Assembly (NCBI GenBank): GCA_963802575.1
Contig: CAWDJF010000005.1
Location: forward strand, 186,001 to 250,000
Direction: 5' to 3'
Source: DATFTE01 sp963802575
GTDB taxonomy: Bacteria > Acidobacteriota > Terriglobia > Terriglobales > Acidobacteriaceae
DNA: 64,000 nt
Both the position numbers and the translations under genes were made by a program. Every line of letters begins with the position of its first letter. Position 1 is the first letter of the stretch. Positions 42,806 through 50,959 of the stretch are shown here, piece by piece. The notes below the pieces were generated by a model. It saw only the letters and a list, made by a program, of their open reading frames with translations, was not told the origin of the DNA and made no database searches.

Positions 42806-43339
42806 TCACTTCGCAGTATCGAAGATCTGGGAATAGCAGTTCGTGCACAAGGCGCTTTCCTTTAGGTCGATCCACTCTACCGCATGCGACGGCGCCATCG
42901 CACAGGAATAGTCGTCACAATGCGTGAGGTTCAAAGTGTGTCCGATCTCATGGACTGCTTCCTTAAGCAGTCGCTGCCGCAGAAGGTCAGGGTCGGAGGG
43001 CAGCCCGTAAAACTCCTGACGCAGACGATGCGCCGAAACCACCGCGCACGGTCCCGCCATCTGCGCCTCACCAAATACGAAAGTCAGAATCGGGATGTAA
43101 AGGTCCACGGCAGTTACGCCCAGGATTCTCCAGGAGTCCGGCGTCAAGTAACGCTGCATGTAGTGCAGGAATTCCGAAGAGTGATACTGCTGCCGCTCCC
43201 CGTGAAACGCTAATTCCGCCTCAAGCGGCCGCGGGATGACCTCGCACGGCATGTGGAAGGTATCAGCGAGAGCGGGCCCAAGTTCCCTCAGCCACCCGCC
43301 GTCCAGATCCCCGATCGGGAGCAGTTGCAAGAGCTTCAT
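42806..43339 (-). CDS. amzA: Archaemetzincin family metalloprotease
   Basis: A 177-residue zinc protease. The metzincin helix is HEIGHTLNLTHC, with the family's Gly replaced by Asn (HExxHxxN). The second zinc site reads CDDYSCAMAPSH and ends in CTNC, as in archaemetzincins. The N-terminus MKLLQLLPIGDLDGGW is typical. No signal peptide, so it is cytoplasmic. Its ATG overlaps the stop of the sigma-54 regulator gene (ATGA at 43336-43339), making it the last gene of the electron-transfer/two-component operon. The substrate of bacterial archaemetzincins is unknown. Confidence 0.88.
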   Translation of the reverse strand: MKLLQLLPIGDLDGGWLRELGPALADTFHMPCEVIPRPLEAELAFHGERQQYHSSEFLHYMQRYLTPDSWRILGVTAVDLYIPILTFVFGEAQMAGPCAVVSAHRLRQEFYGLPSDPDLLRQRLLKEAVHEIGHTLNLTHCDDYSCAMAPSHAVEWIDLKESALCTNCYSQIFDTAK

Positions 43340-44697
43340 CGAGTTTCAACGGTTGGTTTGCTCCAGCCATATTTCTTGATTTTGTGGTGCAAGGTGACGC
43401 GGTCGATCTCCAAAACTTCCGCTGCCCGCGTGCGGTTCCAGCCGCAAGACTCAAGCACTCGCAGGATATGTGCCTTTTCGATTTCGTCCAGACTCTTGGG
43501 TGCGCCATTCGGAACGGGGATCTTGAACACGAAGTCCTGTTCGCGGATCTCGGGCTCCTGGGCCACTACCATGGCGCGCTCGACGGCATTCTCAAGCTCG
43601 CGCACGTTTCCCACCCACGGCTGTTGCTGCAGCTGGTCCATGGCGTTGGGAGCCACGCGGTTGATTCGCTTGTTCATCTGCAGAGAAAATTTGTGCACGA
43701 AATGATTCACCAGGAGGGGGATGTCGTCGCGCCGCTCCCGCAACGCGGGAAGCTCAATGCGAAAGATGTTGAGCCGATAGAAAAGGTCAGGACGAAACTT
43801 ACCTTCCTCAATCAATTTCTCCAGGTCCTTGTTGGTGGCGGCTACGCAGCGGAAGTCCACCTTGATCGGTTGATTACTGCCAACCCGAACGATCTCATGT
43901 TCCTGCAACACTCGCAGAAGATCGGTCTGCGTTTTCAGGCTGATATCGCCGATTTCGTCGAGAAATACCGTGCCTCCTTCGGCGATTTCAAATTTTCCCT
44001 TCTTACGATATTGGGCCCCGGTAAACGCGCCCTTTTCGTGTCCGAACAATTCGCTCTCGAGCAGGGTTTCGGTAAGCGCTCCGCAGTGAATCACCACCAG
44101 GGGATGGAAGCGGCGAGGGCTGGCATGGTGAATGGCCCGGGCGACAAGTTCCTTGCCGGTGCCACTCTCTCCGGTGATCAGCACCGTTGCGTCGGTTGGG
44201 CCTACTGTCTCAATGGCGTCGAAGAGCTTCGACATGGCGGCGCTCTGTCCGATGATGTCTTCGGGACGAGCGACTTCCGCCACAGTCTCGCGCAACAGCA
44301 CGTTCTCTTTCTCGGTGTGCTTATGAGCTAGAGCTTTCTTTACCAGGTGGGCGATCTCATCGGGATCGAGTGGCTTCGTGACGTAATCATAGGCGCCGTT
44401 CTTCAGTGCAGCCACCGCAGTCTCTACTGACGCGTAGCCGGTCATCATGATGACCATCAGCTCCGAGTCGATTTCGTGCATCCGGCGCTGCAGTTCGATA
44501 CCGTCGGTCCCTCGCATCTTAATATCGACTAGGGCCGCGTCCCAACTGTGCTCGGCAAGACGGGCCAGCGCATCGTTAGCGTTCTCCGCCGTTCCCACCT
44601 CGTATCCTTCTTCTTGAAACCATTTGCTCAGGGAGTCGCGCACGCTCAGTTCGTCGTCGACAATCAGTAATTTCGCCAGTGCGCTCACGTGTGTCAC
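43336..44697 (-). CDS. NtrC-family sigma-54-dependent response regulator
   Basis: A 453-residue enhancer-binding protein. The receiver has LLIVDDELSVRDSLS, the acceptor in AALVDIKMRGTDG and the Lys in YVTKPLDPDEI. The AAA+ domain has Walker A ITGESGTGKELVA, GAFTGAQ for sigma-54 contact, and VFLDEIGDISL. A Fis-type helix-turn-helix ends it (WNRTRAAEVLEIDRVTLHHK). Its start overlaps the stop of the sensor kinase gene (ATGA) and its stop overlaps the archaemetzincin start, so all three are translated in a chain. Confidence 0.93.
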   Translation of the reverse strand: MTHVSALAKLLIVDDELSVRDSLSKWFQEEGYEVGTAENANDALARLAEHSWDAALVDIKMRGTDGIELQRRMHEIDSELMVIMMTGYASVETAVAALKNGAYDYVTKPLDPDEIAHLVKKALAHKHTEKENVLLRETVAEVARPEDIIGQSAAMSKLFDAIETVGPTDATVLITGESGTGKELVARAIHHASPRRFHPLVVIHCGALTETLLESELFGHEKGAFTGAQYRKKGKFEIAEGGTVFLDEIGDISLKTQTDLLRVLQEHEIVRVGSNQPIKVDFRCVAATNKDLEKLIEEGKFRPDLFYRLNIFRIELPALRERRDDIPLLVNHFVHKFSLQMNKRINRVAPNAMDQLQQQPWVGNVRELENAVERAMVVAQEPEIREQDFVFKIPVPNGAPKSLDEIEKAHILRVLESCGWNRTRAAEVLEIDRVTLHHKIKKYGWSKPTVETR

Positions 44698-46361
44698 CTC
44701 GTATTCCTGGACGCGAACGGCGTGTCTGCGGTAGTGGCGAACTCGGCTTCGGCTTCGACCGGCAGCGTGATGGTGAAGGCCGTCCCTTTACCCAGTTCCG
44801 AGACTACTTCGATTTGCCCGTTATGCCGCTCGATGATGCCGTGGCTGATAGCCAATCCTAGCCCCACACCGCTCTCTTTCGTGGTCAGGAAGGGTTCGAA
44901 GATATGGGGGAGAATGTCTGCTGGGATGCCAACGCCGTCGTCCCGTACCTCGACCGCGACCTTCTCGGTTGAGTCTGCAAGGCTGGTCCGCACCCACAGG
45001 TTACCGCCGCGCGGCATCGCATCGATCGCGTTCATCATCAAGGCCAACAGAACTTGCTCAACCTGCGATGGATCGCAGCGAACCATCGGAATATCGTGTC
45101 CCGACTGCAGCTGCAATTGAATTCCATTTAACTCGCACTGATGCTGCACCAGCCGCGCAGCCCGGTCGACAATGGAATTCAAGTCGGTAGTCTGCAAGTT
45201 CATGGGAGGCGTGCGCGAGAAACTCAGCAGGTTCTTGACCAACTCGCCGCAGCGGCGGCTTTCACCGGCAATGAGGTCCAGGCAATCGATTGCGTCCTTA
45301 CGTTTATCCCAGCCAACGTCTCCGTGGTCCAGCCACTTTCGCAAGAGCTTGGCGTAGGTCAGAATGCCTGACAGCGGATTGTTGATCTCATGCGCGACCA
45401 CCGCGGCCATTTTCCCGACGGTCGCCATTTTCTCCACATGCAGCACGTGGTCGTGGGCTTTTTTCAGTTCGCGTGTCTTTTGTTCAACGCGGTCCTCCAG
45501 AGTTCTGGCCCAAGCGACGATCTCTTGGTTGGCGGCTTCCAGCTGCAGGCTCATTCCGTTGAAAGACTGCGCCAGATTTCCGACTTCATCCCGCGAGCGC
45601 ACTTCGATCTGATATCCCAATTCGCCTTCCGCAAGCCGTTCAGTGCCGTCCTTCAGCGCGCGAATCGGTTCGCCCACTACATGCCACACCCACAGCCAGC
45701 TCAGGAAGGCAATGGTGAACGCCGCGAACAAGGTGTAGGCAAGCATCTGACGGCTCCCGGCAGCCAGTTGAGCATCGGTCTTCGCCAGGGAGATATTGGT
45801 ATCGAGCACTCCAAGAATTTGTTGGCTCGCGGGATGAGCATGACACGCGGCATTCGAGCAGGAAGGCTGATTTTCGATCGGTGTGATGATGCCCAGCACG
45901 CGCGGCCCGCCCGCGAGACGGTAGATACGAAAGCGGTCTGGCCGGTTCAGGCGGGTAAGCGGCTGCGATTGCGCGTGGCATGCATAGCAAGCCTCGCCGC
46001 TCTTGTCGACACTATGGTTCACTTCGGTCGCGTCCGTTGAATAGCTAACGGTGCCGGTGGGATCGAAAATTCGCACCTTCACCATCCCCGGCTCGCCAGC
46101 GATTGTCCCCATCACGTGATAGAGGCCCTCGCGATCGTTGCGCATCATGTAATAAGTGGCGCTGCGCTTGATGACGTCACTGACCCGCTCAGCGCTGCCT
46201 AGCACCGAGGCCTCAAGATCCTTGCGATGCAGCCGGATGTTCAGATATCCCACCAGGGCAAAGATCACCACCATCGATGCCAGCAACAGCGTGATCAATT
46301 TTGCGCTCACGCTGTGCATGAAGCGTGACCAGCGGCTGCGGGATGGCTCAATCTCCGGCAT
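44694..46361 (-). CDS. Membrane sensor histidine kinase with heme-c-like motifs in its sensor domain
   Basis: A 555-residue kinase. An N-terminal helix (LITLLLASMVVIFALVGYLN) leads into a periplasmic domain of about 150 residues. That domain has CYACH and CSNAACH motifs, which are covalent heme-c binding sequences (CxxCH and CxxxxCH). A second helix (YTLFAAFTIAFLSWLWVWHV) and a HAMP domain follow, then the His box AVVAHEINNPLSGIL and the ATP lobe (LLALMMNAIDAMPRGG, VRDDGVGIPAD, GVGLGLAIS). It probably senses redox state or a gas through heme. Its start overlaps the previous NrfD-like gene by 14 bases and its stop overlaps the regulator start, so it belongs to the respiratory operon. Confidence 0.9.
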   Translation of the reverse strand: MPEIEPSRSRWSRFMHSVSAKLITLLLASMVVIFALVGYLNIRLHRKDLEASVLGSAERVSDVIKRSATYYMMRNDREGLYHVMGTIAGEPGMVKVRIFDPTGTVSYSTDATEVNHSVDKSGEACYACHAQSQPLTRLNRPDRFRIYRLAGGPRVLGIITPIENQPSCSNAACHAHPASQQILGVLDTNISLAKTDAQLAAGSRQMLAYTLFAAFTIAFLSWLWVWHVVGEPIRALKDGTERLAEGELGYQIEVRSRDEVGNLAQSFNGMSLQLEAANQEIVAWARTLEDRVEQKTRELKKAHDHVLHVEKMATVGKMAAVVAHEINNPLSGILTYAKLLRKWLDHGDVGWDKRKDAIDCLDLIAGESRRCGELVKNLLSFSRTPPMNLQTTDLNSIVDRAARLVQHQCELNGIQLQLQSGHDIPMVRCDPSQVEQVLLALMMNAIDAMPRGGNLWVRTSLADSTEKVAVEVRDDGVGIPADILPHIFEPFLTTKESGVGLGLAISHGIIERHNGQIEVVSELGKGTAFTITLPVEAEAEFATTADTPFASRNTR

Positions 46362-47520
46362 GACTCAACATCGCTTCTGTGTTCCCAACTGCGTCGAATT
46401 CCACAACCGGGTGCTGTTCTTCAGCAGGGAAGATGGGTAGGTACTTCACGGCCAGTCCGAACAGCGCGAAGCCGACTGCGATAATCGCCCCGGTAACGGC
46501 GATTTCCGTCCACTTCGGCACGTAGTGCATTCCGGCGGAGGATTCCAGGCCGGTAATGCTCACATTCAGCCGGTTGGTGATGAACCCAAGAACGACCAGC
46601 ACAGCCGCGACGTAAAGCCCTCCGGCAGTTCTCCGCACCTTGCGTTGCGCGAGCAGAATCAGCGGCAGAATCAGGCTGAGCGAGATCTCCAGCCAGAACA
46701 AATACATCTCGTAGCCGGGGACCAACGTGAGTCGGAGGATTCCGCGGTGCAGCAAGTCCTCAAAGCGCAACGTCCCGTACACGCAGAGAACCACCACCAG
46801 CACGCGTCCCAGCTCTTGCAGGATAGGCAATTCCAGTTGTCGTCCGAAGTGGCGCGAGCTCATCGACGATTCGAAGATCGTCATCGCCAGTCCGACTGCG
46901 ATCGCCGAGATGAAGAAGAATGCCGGCAACAATGGGCTGTACCAGAAAGGATGAAGTTTTTCCGGCATGATCAGGTACAACGTCCCTAGCGACGATTGGT
47001 GCAAAGTCGAGAGGATGACGCCCAGAATTACCGTAGGGATCAAGACTGCTCGAATAATCTTTAGTGGCCGCTCCAGATTGAAGCGCTCCAGAACGATGGG
47101 AGCGAATTCCAATGACAACACGGTCGTGTAGAGCATCACGCAATACGCCACTTCAAACATCACCGAATGCGGGTTGCGCATGATCAGCGGATGCCAGATG
47201 CGATAGGGCCGCCCCAAGTCAAACATCAACGCGACCGAGACCAGCAGGTAGCCGAGGAATGCCGTGAGCACCGTCGGCCGCACAATCGGATGCAAGCGCT
47301 TGATGTTGAAGATGTGGACTGCGGCTGTCAGCGTGAATCCGCCCGCCGCCAGCATCACGCCGCAAAGCACATCGAATCCAACCCAGATGCCCCATGGGAA
47401 CTGGTCGTTCAGATTTGTGGATTGTCCTAGTCCCTGCGTGAAGCGCACCACGGTCGCATAGAATCCGGCGGCCAGCAGAGCCAGAAAAACCAGCTTCCAG
47501 AAAGTTAGCTTGACCTTCAT
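46348..47520 (-). CDS. HybB/NrfD family integral membrane subunit
   Basis: A 390-residue membrane protein with about ten helices, of the NrfD/HybB/PsrC family that exchanges electrons with the quinone pool. Conserved parts: FTQGLGQSTNLNDQFPWGIW, GFDVLCGVMLAAGGFTL, MFDLGRPYRIWHPLIMRNPHS and TLHQSSLGTLYLIMPEKLHP. The best match in layout is HybB/HmcC of hydrogenase or high-molecular-weight cytochrome complexes. No hydrogenase or molybdoenzyme catalytic subunit is in the window, so the real donor or acceptor is elsewhere. Its start overlaps the iron-sulfur protein's stop (ATGA). Confidence 0.88.
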   Translation of the reverse strand: MKVKLTFWKLVFLALLAAGFYATVVRFTQGLGQSTNLNDQFPWGIWVGFDVLCGVMLAAGGFTLTAAVHIFNIKRLHPIVRPTVLTAFLGYLLVSVALMFDLGRPYRIWHPLIMRNPHSVMFEVAYCVMLYTTVLSLEFAPIVLERFNLERPLKIIRAVLIPTVILGVILSTLHQSSLGTLYLIMPEKLHPFWYSPLLPAFFFISAIAVGLAMTIFESSMSSRHFGRQLELPILQELGRVLVVVLCVYGTLRFEDLLHRGILRLTLVPGYEMYLFWLEISLSLILPLILLAQRKVRRTAGGLYVAAVLVVLGFITNRLNVSITGLESSAGMHYVPKWTEIAVTGAIIAVGFALFGLAVKYLPIFPAEEQHPVVEFDAVGNTEAMLSHAGD

Positions 47521-48293
47521 CGGTTCCTCTCCTTCTGATCGCTGGATTCGTGCTGTGTTCCTTCAAAGGCCGCCACTTCTTCCCGACGATGAGTAATCCA
47601 CCAGACACCGCCCAGCAGCATCCCGCCCAGGGGAACGAAATCCGGGATGCGCGAGAGCACACGATAGGTAAGGATCGGAAGCGGATCTTTTGACAAATCA
47701 GTGCGATAGCCGAACTGCTCGAAGGGAACACTTGAAAGCAGCAGAACCGACGTCCCACCCACTTCGTTGATCCCGTAAACATGATCCACATATCTTCCGG
47801 GATTGTCCCGAATTCGCTGTTGCGCTTCCTGAATCAGTTCGTCGCGCTCGCCGAACTTGGTGGCGCCAGTCGGACAAATGTCGGCGCAAGCTGTCTGCTG
47901 CCCCGCCGCCACCCGGTCGGCGCACATGGTGCATTTCTGCACCTTAGGTAGAACTTTGCTCCACTCGTACTTGGGAACGCCAAAAGGACACGCCACCATG
48001 CAGTAACGGCAGCCCATGCAGCGGTCGGCGTCGTAGGTGACGGGGCCGGCAGCCGTCTTGCGCAAGGCTCCTACGGGACACACCGAGGCGCAAGCGGGCT
48101 CCTGGCAGTTCATGCACAGGCGCCGCATAAACTTGTCGCCCTTGGTAAGTACAGCCGTGTACTTGTGGTCCGACTGCCGCTCTTCAGCGGCTACCGTGTC
48201 GTCGTAACGAAGCTTGTTCTTCTCGGCGCAGGCTTGCTCACATTGCTTGCAGCCAATGCAAACCGTCGCGTCATATAGCAACGCCTTGCTCAT
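47517..48293 (-). CDS. HybA-like protein with four [4Fe-4S] clusters
   Basis: A 258-residue electron-transfer subunit. Four Cys sets are visible: CIGCKQCEQAC, CMNCQEPACASVC, CMGCRYCMVAC and CTMCADRVAAGQQTACADIC. A C-terminal helix (LGGMLLGGVWWITHR) anchors it. Unlike HybA it has no twin-arginine signal, so it may face the cytoplasm or be carried by another subunit. The ATG at 48293 has GGAG eight bases upstream; the longer frame to 48314 has no conserved sequence. It pairs with the HybB-like subunit, whose start it overlaps. Confidence 0.9.
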   Translation of the reverse strand: MSKALLYDATVCIGCKQCEQACAEKNKLRYDDTVAAEERQSDHKYTAVLTKGDKFMRRLCMNCQEPACASVCPVGALRKTAAGPVTYDADRCMGCRYCMVACPFGVPKYEWSKVLPKVQKCTMCADRVAAGQQTACADICPTGATKFGERDELIQEAQQRIRDNPGRYVDHVYGINEVGGTSVLLLSSVPFEQFGYRTDLSKDPLPILTYRVLSRIPDFVPLGGMLLGGVWWITHRREEVAAFEGTQHESSDQKERNR

Positions 48294-48640
48294 GGAATTG
48301 TCTCCGGATCGCACCCCGCCAGGATTTGCGTTCGAGCGGCATATAGAGAGAAACGAAGGTCGGCCGCTGGGAATGACAGTCAGGAAGGGCGCACGTCGTT
48401 ATCGAACGGGAGAATAAAAAAGTGTGCCCGGGTCTGGACTTATTCAGTCCAGAACCCGGGCGGGCAGTTCCCGTGACCCATGCGCATGGAGCGGTCTGCC
48501 GGCTGGCGATAGATCGGCCGGTGCTTCGCACGATCCGCCGAGTTATGCCGGTCCGTCTCATGACACGCCCTCAGGGTGCAAAACGTCGCCGGGCGGATTT
48601 CTCCCACGGCAACGCCGGTGCGCAATCGGGAACGGCCAAT
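48294..48640. other. Spacer between the cytochrome c gene and the HybA-like gene
   Basis: About 350 bases with a strong terminator hairpin at 48426-48461. Open frames on both strands show no recognisable protein. A short perfect palindrome CCATGCGCATGG lies at 48477-48488. The part from the hairpin to 48294 should hold the promoter of the HybA-like operon, if it is separate from the cytochrome gene. Confidence 0.5.
48426..48461 (-). terminator. Strong intrinsic terminator downstream of the cytochrome c gene
   Basis: Arms GCCCGGGTCTGGACT and AGTCCAGAACCCGGGC pair along 15 bases with one bulge, around TATTC. On the minus strand the stem is followed by ACACTTTTTTATT. It lies 180 bases past the cytochrome c stop and 130 bases ahead of the HybA-like start, so it splits the module into two transcription units or a partly read-through one. 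Confidence 0.75.
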
Positions 48641-48958
48641 CTACTTCTGGACGCTACGGATGTAGCTGACCAGCATCTTCACCTGGTCCGGCGTCAGCGT
48701 CTTCGAGACGCCGGCGTGCTTCGGCTTCTCGGTGATGGCCTTCTCCAGATCCGCATCGCTGGCTTTCTTGGCATCGTCGCCAATCAGGCTGGGGATCTTG
48801 GCTGCCGGTTTCCCAGCGGCATCGACGCCGTGGCAAGCCGCACATTTGGTCTTGAAAAGGGTAGCTCCGTCATCACCGGCCCAAGACAGGCTGGGGATCA
48901 GAATGAACAGGGCCACCGCGATCGTCAGGATTAACATCGCGAGCTTCGTCATCTTCAT
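48641..48958 (-). CDS. Small exported class I cytochrome c
   Basis: A 105-residue periplasmic electron carrier. The signal peptide is LAMLILTIAVALFILIPSLS, with cleavage after WA. The heme site is CAACH in LFKTKCAACHGVDAAGKP, and the distal Met ligand is probably in KTLTPDQVKMLVSYI or nearby, fitting small c-type cytochromes. Spacing and strand put it upstream of the HybA/HybB-like genes, though a terminator lies between. A Crp-type half-conserved operator lies about 190 bases upstream. It is preceded by an AAAGGAAAG ribosome-binding site. Confidence 0.9.
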   Translation of the reverse strand: MKMTKLAMLILTIAVALFILIPSLSWAGDDGATLFKTKCAACHGVDAAGKPAAKIPSLIGDDAKKASDADLEKAITEKPKHAGVSKTLTPDQVKMLVSYIRSVQK

Positions 48959-49263
48959 AATTGCTTTCCTTTAAGTAGAATTTGTACGGCCTGATGAACG
49001 CCGTGGCCTTTTTCGTGGCAGCTGCTAGCTGTTGCGGAATTGACCACCGGCTAACCTCCTGAAACTTGCCTTGTAGCGAATTTCAGCAGTTGCTATCTAA
49101 AACCGTTACAAGTTTCAACGAATGGACGTGCCCCTGCTGTGACCCAAGTCACGCAGCAGCGTGAGTTAGAACGGGCAGATAGTGAAAAGGCTAGAGTTAG
49201 CCCGATTGGTGCCCACAGGCGGGAAGTGTTGCAGTCTGCAGCAGCACCGGGGAAGTGGAGTCC
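48959..49263. other. Region upstream of cytochrome c
   Basis: About 300 bases between the TPR gene (which ends at 49264, same strand) and the cytochrome c gene. It holds the Crp-like site at 49138-49153. No coding frame, RNA gene or sigma-54 promoter was seen. Confidence 0.5.
49138..49153. promoter_or_regulatory. Crp/Fnr-type operator upstream of cytochrome c
   Basis: TGTGACCCAAGTCACG has TGTGA-N6-TCAC half sites, one base short of the perfect consensus. It lies about 190 bases ahead of the cytochrome c ATG and shares its pattern with the operators at 20741-20779 and 30152-30222. Confidence 0.5.
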
Positions 49264-50010
49264 CTACCGCGAACGGGCCAGCTGCCCCTTGCGCCGGCGT
49301 TCGCGCTCCGCCTGCATCTGGCCAACCGCGGTGACGACTCTGCTTGAATAAAGCGCGGTAACCCATTGCGGGTTACTCCACTCGGGCTGGCCTGCGAGGG
49401 CGGCCCCAAAATCCTGAAGAGCCTGATCCGGTAGTTGAGCCTGCCATTCGGCCATCGCGCGCGCCATGGTCTTTTCTGGCTTGGTTCCGACCTGTTCGTA
49501 GATAGCACTCAGGGTTTGCAAAGCATCGCTGTTCCGTTGCAGCTCGATCTGGCTCCAGGCCAACCGAATTTCGAGTTCCAGAACGCCCGGGCGCCGTTGC
49601 ACTGCGTCACCTAACAGATCCGTTGCGGTTGGATAATCGCCGGAGCGATAGAACCACCAGCCCAATTCGCCGAGGGAGACTGGAACGCTTCCGTCCTGCG
49701 GAGCACCGCGAAGTTGCATCACTAACTGATGAGCTGACGTTGAATTGCCGGCAATCAAATCCAGGCCCGCTTGCAGAATATCCGTCCCGGCAGGCGGTAC
49801 TGGTTTGAGGGATGCCGTCCAATGCCGGAACTCCGTAGCCGCTGTCTGCCGGTCGGAAGCGCCTAAAGACTCGGCGTATGCTTTGGCGTTTTCCGCGGTC
49901 GGATTCAATGCCAAAAGCCTTCGATAAGAGTCAGACGCAGCAGCAAAGCCGGCCTGGGCGAACTGCGCCCGCGCCAGCACCTCCAACGCCCGAGGCTGTT
50001 CTGCGCGCAC
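49264..50010 (-). CDS. C-terminal TPR part of a split M48 peptidase gene
   Basis: A 248-residue open frame starting GTG at 50010 that begins inside the protein: VRAEQPRALEVLARAQFAQA continues TPR repeats (SYRRLLALNPTAENAKAYAE and so on). It directly continues the M48 peptidase frame upstream: dropping one base near 50023-50027 joins YPVAEQLAA to RSLKVRAEQPRALEV without a break. So this is most likely the second half of one protein of about 565 residues, not a separate gene. Confidence 0.6.
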   Translation of the reverse strand: MRAEQPRALEVLARAQFAQAGFAAASDSYRRLLALNPTAENAKAYAESLGASDRQTAATEFRHWTASLKPVPPAGTDILQAGLDLIAGNSTSAHQLVMQLRGAPQDGSVPVSLGELGWWFYRSGDYPTATDLLGDAVQRRPGVLELEIRLAWSQIELQRNSDALQTLSAIYEQVGTKPEKTMARAMAEWQAQLPDQALQDFGAALAGQPEWSNPQWVTALYSSRVVTAVGQMQAERERRRKGQLARSR

Positions 50011-50959
50011 CTTCAGCGAGCGCAGCCGCCAATTGCTCTGCTACCGGATAACGGTGCATCTCTAACGCGGCATTCGCTCGGGCCGTCCAGAAGACATATG
50101 CAACCGCCAAATCTTTTTCTGGCTTCAGTTCCCAGTGCTCGCTGGCAATGAGCTTCTGAACTTGCGCGATCCTTTCCGAAGGCAGAGGATGCGACCGGAA
50201 ATATCCCTCGATAGTTTGCTGCGCCACATCTGACAACTCTTCTTCGGGAGTCTTTGCGCGCGCCTGGTACTCCTGGTAGAGGCGCTGGAAGGTCTCAAAC
50301 ATGCGGATGGCGCCGTTTGCGGAATATCCAGCCTGCACCGCCAGACGCGTGCCTTCGCGATCAGCTTCCAGTTCCTGGTCTTTGCTGTAGCCCGCCTCGA
50401 AGACCTCGACTGGCATTTCAATCAATCCGCCAAGCGGGATTCTTCGCAACGCCTGCTCTTGCTGAACTCGTTCCGCGCAATGATAGTGATCGATGTGCTC
50501 GATCTCGTGTCCCATCACCGCGGCCAGTTCGTCTTCGCTATCCATGAGCGCCAGCAGTCCGCCGCCGACGAACACATGTCCACCGGGCAAGGCGAAAGCA
50601 TTCACAAGAGAGCTGTCGGGGATGTAGTGAAACTTGTAGGGCAGCTTGCGGTGAGCCTGTGGCGCCAGCCGCGAGCCGACTTGAGTTAAGTAAGCCTCGA
50701 CTTCTTTGAACTCTGGAAAATTCTCCTCCGGTCCAGTCCAAACGTAGTTCCTCGCGAGTTGATTTCCAATGCTGATTTCTTCTTGGTCCGACATGCGAGT
50801 GAAGCGCACCGGCATGCGGGTGAGTTCCTGCTCGGTGTCGGCGACCAGATACAATACGGCTGCCGGACCCGCGGGCACGTCCACCTTACGGCGTTCGCTG
50901 ACCCAAATGGCAGCGATGCCGAGCAGCACAATTCCCGTCAATGCGATCCAACGCTTCAT
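49931..50959 (-). CDS. M48 family metalloprotease, frameshifted before its TPR region
   Basis: A 342-residue frame with an N-terminal membrane/signal helix (WIALTGIVLLGIAAIWVS) and the M48 zinc site HEIEH in AAVMGHEIEHIDHYH, with the third ligand in DQELEADREGTRLAV. The family has this as a periplasmic protease of the BepA/YfgC type with TPR repeats behind it. Here the frame runs into a low-complexity end (GVGGAGAGAVRPGRLCCCV) at the place where the TPR part of the next frame begins, so a one-base insertion near 50023-50027 is likely. The start overlaps the DUF2339 gene stop as ATGA. Confidence 0.75.
   Translation of the reverse strand: MKRWIALTGIVLLGIAAIWVSERRKVDVPAGPAAVLYLVADTEQELTRMPVRFTRMSDQEEISIGNQLARNYVWTGPEENFPEFKEVEAYLTQVGSRLAPQAHRKLPYKFHYIPDSSLVNAFALPGGHVFVGGGLLALMDSEDELAAVMGHEIEHIDHYHCAERVQQEQALRRIPLGGLIEMPVEVFEAGYSKDQELEADREGTRLAVQAGYSANGAIRMFETFQRLYQEYQARAKTPEEELSDVAQQTIEGYFRSHPLPSERIAQVQKLIASEHWELKPEKDLAVAYVFWTARANAALEMHRYPVAEQLAAALAEGARRTASGVGGAGAGAVRPGRLCCCV

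Noticed and set aside
43384..44331. Long plus-strand frame opposite the sigma-54 regulator
   Set aside because: Antisense of a well-conserved AAA+ gene; the product has no domain or ribosome-binding site.
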